Of a stretch of DNA of 64,000 nucleotides, positions 1 through 8,045 are shown in pieces. The stretch is taken from assembly GCA_965601955.1 (NCBI GenBank), contig OZ271855.1, positions 3,038,001 through 3,102,000 of the forward strand, in the 5' to 3' direction. The notes under the pieces were generated by a model. That model was not told the origin of the DNA. It ran no database searches and worked only from the letters and a program-made list of their open reading frames with translations. This DNA is from RHLJ01 sp965601955. Its GTDB lineage: Bacteria; Bacteroidota; Rhodothermia; Balneolales; Balneolaceae. The position numbers were made by a program, and so were the translations under genes. How positions within the stretch are numbered: position 1 is the first letter of the stretch; every line of letters starts with the position of its first letter.

Positions 1-1
1 C

Positions 2-199
2 AAAAAAGAGCAGATTGACATTTCTTCAACTGGGGTTAAATTTCCATCCTCTGTAAAATGGAAAGCTATTCGACATTCTCAATGGTTTTTTTCAAATCAT
101 AAACCTCTAAAAAAAATAAATGTCGTTATTAGTTTTGATGAAAAATCTGATAGGATTCTCTATGATGGACTAACTCCTTATAATAAGCCACCTCACTAA
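2..199 (+). CDS. C-terminal end of an unidentified protein, cut by the left window edge
   Basis: An open frame runs from the left edge without a stop for 65 codons and ends in TAA at 197-199. The composition looks like real protein (for example the run VKWKAIRHSQWFF followed by INVVISFDEKSDRILYDG), not like a chance AT-rich frame. It converges on the leftward 252-aa gene that ends 50 bases later. The start and most of the protein are outside the window, so no family can be assigned. Confidence 0.5.
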   Translation, partial: KKEQIDISSTGVKFPSSVKWKAIRHSQWFFSNHKPLKKINVVISFDEKSDRILYDGLTPYNKPPH

Positions 200-248
200 T
201 AAAACTTGAATTTCTTCAATAATTTAATTTTTGGTAAAACTTTGACAG

Positions 249-1007
249 CTATTCTGATTTATTGAGGCGCTCTTCTATTATATTTTTAATCTCATTAAGA
301 GAACCAATCTCTTTTTTTATACCAGAAAGAAAAGAGTTCAATCCTCTTCTATTTTTTTCTTTTTGTTGCTCATCTTCACTCATCTCATAAAACTCTTTTG
401 AGTACCATTTCAATTCAAAAAGGGCTTTTGTGTCTTCATATAAATCCGGGTCTTTGACGTGCTCCAACCATTTTTTTGTTCTTTCATTATCCGCGCCATA
501 ATATGCCTCGGATAAACAAAATCTTTGAAGTCTTTTCATAAAGTCCGAGGCATCAACTGTCTTTCTTAACCAGCTATAAACTTCATTATTCTCTTCAAAA
601 TCATCCTCTCTCATAAAGTCTGGCAACTGACTTCGAAAAGAGTTACCTGTTTCTTTTGACAAATACTCCAACGTATCAAATATTGGCTCAAATTCCTCAA
701 ATGGCCGTCTTCCATTGGGAAAACTACTCCTCCTTTTCCAAACTTTAAGAATCGTTTCAAAGCATTCTTTTTCAAATTCAGCCTTCTCTTCTCTAGGAGC
801 TTTTTCAGCTTTAACAATTAGCTCAGCAACATAATGCGCCATCCATCTTGAAAGAGTATCTACCCCTGGCTCAATTTTTAATTCTTGAACAATTGTCTTA
901 CCTAAGCTGATAATTCGTTCTTTCGTCTCTAAGTCTTCCGTCACTTGAGAAGATATAAATTTTGCTTTTGGGTCCTTTCTCAAATTCTTCTTTCTCTTTT
1001 CTTCCAT
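249..1007 (-). CDS. Hypothetical 252-aa partner of the Avs-like STAND NTPase
   Basis: A soluble, mainly helical, highly charged protein (lysine- and glutamate-rich start, MEEKRKKNLRKD, then a TLSRWMAHYVAELI segment) with no signal peptide or membrane segment. I do not recognise a catalytic motif. Its start lies 110 bp inside the 3' end of the upstream 2097-aa gene in another frame; no later methionine before residue 56 would shorten this overlap, so the overlap looks real. Tight overlap on the same strand implies co-transcription and probably coupled translation, so this is most likely a dedicated partner of the large NTPase (regulator, adaptor or sensor). The function is inferred from position only. 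Confidence 0.65.
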   Translation of the reverse strand: MEEKRKKNLRKDPKAKFISSQVTEDLETKERIISLGKTIVQELKIEPGVDTLSRWMAHYVAELIVKAEKAPREEKAEFEKECFETILKVWKRRSSFPNGRRPFEEFEPIFDTLEYLSKETGNSFRSQLPDFMREDDFEENNEVYSWLRKTVDASDFMKRLQRFCLSEAYYGADNERTKKWLEHVKDPDLYEDTKALFELKWYSKEFYEMSEDEQQKEKNRRGLNSFLSGIKKEIGSLNEIKNIIEERLNKSE

Positions 1008-4000
1008 ATGAATTATACACAGACTTCTTTATTTGGACTTCAATTATAAGGTTACAGTTCATTTCCCGGCATAAGCTTTGTAAAAAAGTAATTGATGCAT
1101 TCAGCCTTTTACCATCCCTTACCAACCCATCATTATCACGTCGATTATATTTACTCCAAATTTCACATCGAAGAGATGGAACGGAATCATTATTACAATA
1201 CCAAAATCGATTTTCAGAATCTGAGAAAAGTTGAAGTTTCTCAACTATAGACTTACCGATAAAATAAGATGGATAAGAAATATCCGCGGAATAAGGATCT
1301 TTTTCATCTATTCCTTTTTCAATATAACTATCAATAATCCAACCATTTAATTCAAATTGCTGATCATTAATTTCAAATTGATCCTCTTTGTACTCTGGAA
1401 GTTTGAAATCATAAGGATCACTACATGTTGATAAGGCTCTTAATAATGAATTCGATACCCCCTTAGGTACTAGAGCGCTCGCAACAGAATATCTTTCTTT
1501 TCTATACCCATCATTGTCACTCCAATTTCCATAAACATTCAGCCAAGTATCTCCTTTATAATCAATAAATAATCCATCCAGGAAATCATCTGGAATCAAA
1601 TTTTCGGTATATTTACTTTTGTCTTTCAAAAAAATCCATTCTCTCCTGTATAATGGAGCTGGATCTCTTCGATCGGAGAGCCATTTTCCATCTTCTCTTG
1701 TAAGCAAATGTCGCTTTATCCATTCACTCCATGGATCATCAACCCAATCATTTGTTTTTATAACGGACATTTTATCGAGTAATCTCTTGGCTACTGAAAA
1801 TAGGACATGATAGGATAGATAAAACCGATAATTATCAGTATCGGGATAACTTGATTTATAGTTGCTGACTTCCCTTCCATATCGATTTGATTGCCAGAAG
1901 TTATCACGAGGATCGATAATAAATTTTTCTTTGGTTTCAATAGACCATTCATCTAAAAGTATGTGTTTGGCAAAATTTAGAACTTGGTTATGTGGGATTC
2001 CAAAAACTCGCCCAAGAGGTGCGATCCAATAATTGTCAAAATCATAAGCCAAGTAAAGATCATCATCCTGTTTGATTTCGGGATCATCAACCCAATACCC
2101 ATCCACTGTCTCCCCATAACCAAGGTCTGTTCTGATTGGGAGGTGACTTTTTCCTACTTGTTCTAATTGCTTAATAGTATCTGAGTCATAAGTGCCATGA
2201 AATTTCTTTTCAATTGAAATAGCTATTTGAGCCGAAAACTTCTGTATTAACAAATGTGGCTTTGACCTTAGTGCATAAAACTCAAATAGTGATTTCTGAC
2301 TCTGAACAAGCTCTGGATGATCAAGAGAGACTCTAGCAAGTGCAATGAATAAATACAAATTTGCATGAAGCTTATAAAAAGGAAAGTCACGACTTCCAAA
2401 AGCTCCATCCGAATCTACATTTGTCCACTCGATTAAATTATCAATTATATTCTGACATTTCATTTCTGCCAATAATCTAATGCAGTGAGCTGCCTCCCAT
2501 CTCATCTTTGATCGAGGGGAACCTAAAGCAGCCCAGACAAAACCTGCTAAAGACTCGGTTATATTTTTTGGGGGATGTAACCATTCATCCCATACACCAT
2601 CTCCATAATCCTCTTCTATATGAAGCTCAAACCGATTCAATGCAAAGCTTAGTATTTCCACAGAGTCATCCGAAATCAAAATTGGAGCGATAATAGATAC
2701 AAATCCAAAAAAAGTTCCTGCATCATCTAAGGCAGAGTTTTCAGATAACCCCTGAATCATTCCTTCCCTAATTTTTGCTTCATTAATTACAGGAGCATTA
2801 TGTTCCTCAAGCAAATATTCAAATGCATACCTGTTTAACAATTCTGTGGCAAATCTCTGTCCAAATAAAAAATTTAGCTTAGCTAAAACTTTCTGAACGC
2901 TAATACGTTGTTGCCAACTCTCTGGAATATTAGCTAATGCACGAACTATGTCATATTTATCTGCTTTATCAGAATTAATCAGAGCATCAAAAAACTCTAT
3001 TGCATTATTAACTGAAACTTTTTCGTATATCTCACTCCAGAATGATTCATGATATCGGTAACCTTTTAATTCATCAAAAGCATTAATTGCAGCACTAATA
3101 CCTTCACTACTTAAAAGATTTTTGTTCTGGAATATTTTTTTCCACTCGTCAGAATCAGGTTTAAATTGCCGTTCAATCTCTACTGGATAATTATTATTTG
3201 AAGTGACACCGCTGCTTTCATAGAATGTAAGTATCTCTTGAAGCTCTGAGTTTTGTAATGAATATCTTTCAGCAAGCTGACCAACTTTTACCCAAAACTT
3301 TTTGTCGGAATAATCATTTATTCGAAATTTCTTAACTGATAAATCAAGCATTAAACTGCGGAAAAATGGATCTGTTTCTTTTTCTAAACAGAGTTCTAAT
3401 AAGTCAAAATCTCCATATTCAAAATCGAACGCAGATAAAGCAAACGCGACTCTTGGACTTAGTACTTTCGATTCTACACTTTCTATAGCCAATGCTACTA
3501 TCTGTCTATGGAACCAGCCAACATCTCTATCTCGCCAACGACTTAGTGCTGCTATTGCGCTTTGAGGGTGTAAGTTTAGTGCAATCCTAATTGCGCCATT
3601 TCGATCTAAATGTTTTTCCCTTGCTACATAATCCCCTACTAATTCAACACAACGAATAAATCTATATGTAAGTTCTTCTGATACTAAATTTGAAGCTGTT
3701 GATTGTTTGGCTATGTCAGCAATAGCTTCCCATCTAATTACAATTTCATCCCCAAACTTAGAAACCGATTCAATTGCTAAGTCAAAATACGCTGCTGCCT
3801 CTATCGTACTTTCAGGCAAAACTGCTCTCGCAATACTAACCAGAAACTCTGTTTTTATCTCAGAGTCTTCAAAACTGAAAGACTGAATTTCATTGCTACA
3901 TGATTTCAATAAATCTTCTCGAATATCAGATAAGGTTTTCAAACGAAAAGCAATTCGGAGAGCTTCTAATCTGTCCTTTATTTTTAGTTGATAAGTACCC

Positions 4001-7000
4001 CCCTCTAACTTTTGATAAAATTCCTTGCGAAATTTTTCTGAATCTCCTTGAGATAGAACTAATATTGAGAATTTCACCTTCCCTATTTCATCAGGAAGAA
4101 AATCATCTACTCGGTATCTGCCAGACATTGCTTTAGTTGAAAGTGATTCTGCTTCTTTAATGGAATCCTGAACGCTACTTTCCAGACCTAACAGAATTTG
4201 AACCCTAAGCATATACCAAGGCAATAATGCCCCTACTACCTCTTTAAAATCTTTGGTATCCTGTCGATTTTTATAGTCTTCTTCATTAATCCACTTTTCA
4301 GGAACTAATTGATCTATATTAGGCTTCGACTTCTTTAAAATGACAAGCTTTAATGCAGATTGTCTTAAAAAAAGTTCCCTGATTTCTTTCTGAAATATAC
4401 TATTTACTAAGACTGACCCTCTAACAGGAAAATAATACTTGAGCACCTTGTAAATACATCTTTGATCTAACCCTCTTAAAAAACAGGCTTCCAAAAAGGA
4501 TAGTATTGAAAAAAGAGTAAAATCATTCTTTTTATAGTAGTGTATTTCTTCTGGCTTCTTTATTCGTTTTTTTTTACTCGTTAAGGAATTTAGTGAGAAG
4601 GTTAAAACTTCTTTTGGAGGAAAGTGTCCAACTTCCAATAATGATTGGGTCAAACCAATAATCAAATGAGGGTTTTTCTTCCCTATTTGGGCAATTTCAT
4701 TGATCGATTCAAACCTATTAAAATCAATCAATCGCTTAATAACTTCTTTGGTTATCCTAAAAACTACTTCTTTTGGTCTCCACGATTGTAAAAATTCAAC
4801 TAACCTTTCTACTCCAAAAATGTTTAAATAGGCCATTGCCATTTCAACTATATGCTCATCTTGCAGAGCTTCATCATATCTATCCTCCTTTGGTATTTTT
4901 TTTCTCTCGTTAAAATATATTTGCAGCCAACTATTAGCTGCTCTTAGAAAACTACGGGCTTCACCTTTAAAATCTCTTATAGTTGATAGAAGGGATGCAG
5001 AAAAGACATTTTCACACCCCTCCCAAGTTCCTTTCAGTTGCCTTCGAAATGCCAATTCCTGGACTTTTTCTTCTGATTGTAAAGGCTTGATGAGATCAAT
5101 ATTTTGTGCCAACAATTCTAATTGTCGACTTTCTCCTGCAATTTCTTCACCCGCACGAAATGCGAGCTTTGAAGCATCTTTAAAATCTCTCTCTTTTAAT
5201 GCGGCTTTAAATGCAAATCTCAATCTAAATACTCTAATATTGCGTGCATCTATTGGGCTATCTTCAGGAAGAAAATCATCTGATAAAGCAAGTTCTATTA
5301 ACTCTGAATAACTTCCTGAAGAGTGTAACAGAGATGGTAATGCCTCAGAGACATAAGGGATTTCTAAAGCAAGCGATTTTAATCTGTTAACATAGCCCTT
5401 AATCTGAGCTGTAGAAGCAGAAAAGTTCTCCCTGAACCATGATTCTGTTGGCTCATCCCTAAACTGGACTGCATCCTCGCCTATCCAAAGTGGCCTTCCG
5501 ATATCTAAAACAAGACTTCTTATTAGATCTTCTGCCACATCTGCTGCTTTAGCCAAAACATGAATTGGTACCAAAGGTGGAAGATTTGCTAATCCAATAC
5601 AAATTGCATCAATCGGAGATTGGAAATCTTCGGGAAGCTGATCTTTTATATTATTAACTGCGCTTTTAAGCTGATCTGAAATTTGTTCATCCACTGTTGT
5701 TGGGGAAGGCCCGAGACCTTCTAATAATTCCTGAATTGTCGAGTTTCCGGTTCCTAAAGCATTTGCCTGCACCCTTGGATTTTGACTACTTAACCGGTGG
5801 AACTCCAAAACATCTTCATGCAAAGCTTCCGGAAAATATTGTAGCAAATGCTCCTTAGTTTCATTTTCGCTAAAAGACTTTAGTTCTATACTTCGAATTG
5901 AGGATGGAGGTTTAAGCAAACCTTTCCGTTCTGGTCTACATAATAGAATTACTCTGCAACCTTCGGGTATAGCTTCTCTAAGTATTTGATTTGCAAAACA
6001 AGGCTCATTAAACTCTTTTGCGGCCATTTCAGCATTATCAGCGGCGTCTATGAAAATATAATAAAGAGCCTCAGGGTTAGATTTACGAAGTGATTGAGAT
6101 ACAGTATCCAAAGAGGATAAGAACCGTTTCATTATGGTTTCATCACTATATTGATCTAAAGGAATTAACGGTTCGCATAATCCCGCCATAGCCATCTCAT
6201 TTATTATCTGAGTAAAAGCCGTTTTATGGCGATGTCTAGAAGAACTGCGAGCACGATAGCGACCAGAATCAAAACAGTCATAAACAAGTCCATGTGAACT
6301 TCCAGAGAGGGAATTGACTAATTGACGAGCAAGAACGGATTTTCCAACTCCTCCACTTGCATATATAATTGTAGGTTCCCGACTCTCTTTAATAGTATTC
6401 AGGATTTCATCATGCTGTTCTCGTTTAAAATAATCTGATACATCTTCGATCTCGGAAGCCGCAGGAAGCAATTCCTTTTCCGAGCTTACCCCAAATCTTT
6501 TTAAGACATCTTCTTTCAAGATTAATCCATTGGAATCTGGAAGCGCCCGATCTCCTACAAGTGCTATTAGACTATCGATGATTGAATTGTCCGCTACACC
6601 TGCTATTAACTCAGAAATTTCGGCATGCAAAGAATACTTTTGTTGATTATAACTACCCTCACCATCGTTGATTTCAAGAGATTTACAAAACTGTTGGAGT
6701 TCGATGTCATTTAGAGTTGTATACTTTTCAATAGTTTTTTTTAATCTATTGTCTGATATGCCTCCACTAATTATTTCCTGTATGCACTCCTTGACCTTCT
6801 TGCTTACAGGCCGGTTAGTAATCAAGATAAATTTATATGACCTTGAAGCTACTTCATCACTAATTTCCTTATAGCGTTTTGCAAAACCTTCAATAGTACC
6901 TTTTAGATCACTTAATTTAAAAGGCTCGTTAACTCTTTTTGTGCTGTGCTTTAACTGATAATATGTGACTTGCTCATCATCGTGCTCATCCGATTTACTA

Positions 7001-7191
7001 TACTCAGAAACATCTATATTATACTCTCCCGCCTTAGTACGCTCTTTTGACCCCTCAATTACTATTTGTTTAACTATTGAGGAAGGGTAGACCATTTTTA
7101 AACATCGACGCGCAGCCCATCGATAATGGAAGGCATCTCCTGCTCGAGAATACCTTACAGAATCAGTGTAAAATATATTAGAAGAGGTCAT
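898..7191 (-). CDS. Avs-like antiviral STAND NTPase with N-terminal Cap4/DUF4297-type nuclease domain
   Basis: This 2097-residue protein begins with a PD-(D/E)XK-type nuclease-like domain (about 1-200): RAGDAFHYRWAARR near the N-terminus, D60 in NIDV, and the Q79-x-K81 signature in YYQLKHS. A STAND/AAA-type NTPase core follows, with Walker A ASGGVGKS at 278-285 and Walker B YYIFIDAAD at 377-385. The remaining roughly 1500 residues are helical repeat-like sequence, as in the sensor half of Avs proteins. In known Avs systems the C-terminal part binds a conserved phage protein and the N-terminal nuclease then degrades DNA; applying this here is inference. Which Avs type it belongs to cannot be told by eye. 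It overlaps the downstream 252-aa gene by 110 bp. It could also be a related NACHT/STAND nuclease outside the named Avs types. Confidence 0.75.
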   Translation of the reverse strand: MTSSNIFYTDSVRYSRAGDAFHYRWAARRCLKMVYPSSIVKQIVIEGSKERTKAGEYNIDVSEYSKSDEHDDEQVTYYQLKHSTKRVNEPFKLSDLKGTIEGFAKRYKEISDEVASRSYKFILITNRPVSKKVKECIQEIISGGISDNRLKKTIEKYTTLNDIELQQFCKSLEINDGEGSYNQQKYSLHAEISELIAGVADNSIIDSLIALVGDRALPDSNGLILKEDVLKRFGVSSEKELLPAASEIEDVSDYFKREQHDEILNTIKESREPTIIYASGGVGKSVLARQLVNSLSGSSHGLVYDCFDSGRYRARSSSRHRHKTAFTQIINEMAMAGLCEPLIPLDQYSDETIMKRFLSSLDTVSQSLRKSNPEALYYIFIDAADNAEMAAKEFNEPCFANQILREAIPEGCRVILLCRPERKGLLKPPSSIRSIELKSFSENETKEHLLQYFPEALHEDVLEFHRLSSQNPRVQANALGTGNSTIQELLEGLGPSPTTVDEQISDQLKSAVNNIKDQLPEDFQSPIDAICIGLANLPPLVPIHVLAKAADVAEDLIRSLVLDIGRPLWIGEDAVQFRDEPTESWFRENFSASTAQIKGYVNRLKSLALEIPYVSEALPSLLHSSGSYSELIELALSDDFLPEDSPIDARNIRVFRLRFAFKAALKERDFKDASKLAFRAGEEIAGESRQLELLAQNIDLIKPLQSEEKVQELAFRRQLKGTWEGCENVFSASLLSTIRDFKGEARSFLRAANSWLQIYFNERKKIPKEDRYDEALQDEHIVEMAMAYLNIFGVERLVEFLQSWRPKEVVFRITKEVIKRLIDFNRFESINEIAQIGKKNPHLIIGLTQSLLEVGHFPPKEVLTFSLNSLTSKKKRIKKPEEIHYYKKNDFTLFSILSFLEACFLRGLDQRCIYKVLKYYFPVRGSVLVNSIFQKEIRELFLRQSALKLVILKKSKPNIDQLVPEKWINEEDYKNRQDTKDFKEVVGALLPWYMLRVQILLGLESSVQDSIKEAESLSTKAMSGRYRVDDFLPDEIGKVKFSILVLSQGDSEKFRKEFYQKLEGGTYQLKIKDRLEALRIAFRLKTLSDIREDLLKSCSNEIQSFSFEDSEIKTEFLVSIARAVLPESTIEAAAYFDLAIESVSKFGDEIVIRWEAIADIAKQSTASNLVSEELTYRFIRCVELVGDYVAREKHLDRNGAIRIALNLHPQSAIAALSRWRDRDVGWFHRQIVALAIESVESKVLSPRVAFALSAFDFEYGDFDLLELCLEKETDPFFRSLMLDLSVKKFRINDYSDKKFWVKVGQLAERYSLQNSELQEILTFYESSGVTSNNNYPVEIERQFKPDSDEWKKIFQNKNLLSSEGISAAINAFDELKGYRYHESFWSEIYEKVSVNNAIEFFDALINSDKADKYDIVRALANIPESWQQRISVQKVLAKLNFLFGQRFATELLNRYAFEYLLEEHNAPVINEAKIREGMIQGLSENSALDDAGTFFGFVSIIAPILISDDSVEILSFALNRFELHIEEDYGDGVWDEWLHPPKNITESLAGFVWAALGSPRSKMRWEAAHCIRLLAEMKCQNIIDNLIEWTNVDSDGAFGSRDFPFYKLHANLYLFIALARVSLDHPELVQSQKSLFEFYALRSKPHLLIQKFSAQIAISIEKKFHGTYDSDTIKQLEQVGKSHLPIRTDLGYGETVDGYWVDDPEIKQDDDLYLAYDFDNYWIAPLGRVFGIPHNQVLNFAKHILLDEWSIETKEKFIIDPRDNFWQSNRYGREVSNYKSSYPDTDNYRFYLSYHVLFSVAKRLLDKMSVIKTNDWVDDPWSEWIKRHLLTREDGKWLSDRRDPAPLYRREWIFLKDKSKYTENLIPDDFLDGLFIDYKGDTWLNVYGNWSDNDGYRKERYSVASALVPKGVSNSLLRALSTCSDPYDFKLPEYKEDQFEINDQQFELNGWIIDSYIEKGIDEKDPYSADISYPSYFIGKSIVEKLQLFSDSENRFWYCNNDSVPSLRCEIWSKYNRRDNDGLVRDGKRLNASITFLQSLCREMNCNLIIEVQIKKSVYNSYGRKEKEEFEKGPKSKIYIFSSDGRLRDERTNYQLR

Positions 7192-7295
7192 TATTTTTAG
7201 AAGTATATGAGGGGGTATATGGCACTTTCGATATGCTATTTATGAACTTATCAGACTCAAAATAACATACACCGATAATCCGCTTTAGTTATTAA

Positions 7296-7412
7296 TTAAT
7301 ACAATCGTATTTCTAGTTCATAAGATTTTGAGGAGTATAGATAGTTAAAGTATCCACTTACCTTCTCCTCGAACTTATTGGTCAATGCACTCAATTTATT
7401 TCTAATACTCAT
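7296..7412 (-). CDS. Small ORF (38 aa) translationally coupled to the KAP/206-aa operon
   Basis: An ATG at 7412 overlaps the stop codon of the 206-aa gene in an ATGA arrangement, the usual sign of coupled translation. The frame runs 38 codons to TAA at 7296-7298. The product starts MSIRNKLSALTNKFEEKV and looks like a short amphipathic helix. It is too small for family recognition and may be chance, but both the overlap and its position as third gene after the KAP NTPase favour a real small gene. Confidence 0.35.
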   Translation of the reverse strand: MSIRNKLSALTNKFEEKVSGYFNYLYSSKSYELEIRLY

Positions 7413-8029
7413 TGATTTATTTTATTAAAGATCAATTGACTTGCATAGTCTAATGCTTGTTCATCAGGTCTAAATCTTCGATTGATATCAAGCCATCTAT
7501 AAATAAAATCCTTAAGATTTTCTTTTTGAGTTTCTATCTGTTCGCAATCTAATGCATCGATTATTCTCCCCGAGTACTTATAGATTTCGCTTTCCTCCCC
7601 CCATGTCATTTTTGAATACTCTTTGAATCTTAGAAATTCTTTAACGATTTCAACTCTTATCTCATCACTGATCTGAAATTTAATAGTTGAGATAAAATGG
7701 AAAAAAATATTCAAATATCTTTGTCTGATAGATTCCTCAAATGACTTAAATTTGATAGCTCTTAGCAGATATAAGATTGCTTCTTCCGAGTTTTTCTCTA
7801 CATCATGAACCTGATGAATAATGAAATAGATTTCAAACAACTCATCATCGGATAAACTTATCTCTGTACCAGCCTCAAAACTCTTCAATTCTTCTAAAGT
7901 TAAACTTTCCTTGGTATATATATTACCTACATGTATCTGTGCGTATGGGTTTCCGTTGTATCCAAATCCAGCTTGTTTAAGAATCCCAAGAATCCGTAAT
8001 AGTTCTTTTTTTTTCATATCGAAATTCAC
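7409..8029 (-). CDS. Hypothetical 206-aa helical partner of the KAP NTPase
   Basis: A soluble, helix-rich protein with no signal peptide, membrane segment or recognisable catalytic motif. The ending (FIYRWLDINRRFRPDEQALDY region) is basic and aromatic. It starts 16 bp after the stop of the KAP NTPase gene on the same strand, so the two form an operon, and its own stop overlaps the start of a 38-codon ORF. The conserved-looking pairing suggests it acts with the KAP protein, for instance as sensor or effector adaptor. That role is inference from context; I do not recognise the family. Confidence 0.6.
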   Translation of the reverse strand: MNFDMKKKELLRILGILKQAGFGYNGNPYAQIHVGNIYTKESLTLEELKSFEAGTEISLSDDELFEIYFIIHQVHDVEKNSEEAILYLLRAIKFKSFEESIRQRYLNIFFHFISTIKFQISDEIRVEIVKEFLRFKEYSKMTWGEESEIYKYSGRIIDALDCEQIETQKENLKDFIYRWLDINRRFRPDEQALDYASQLIFNKINQ

Positions 8030-8045
8030 CTAAAACATCCGGATA

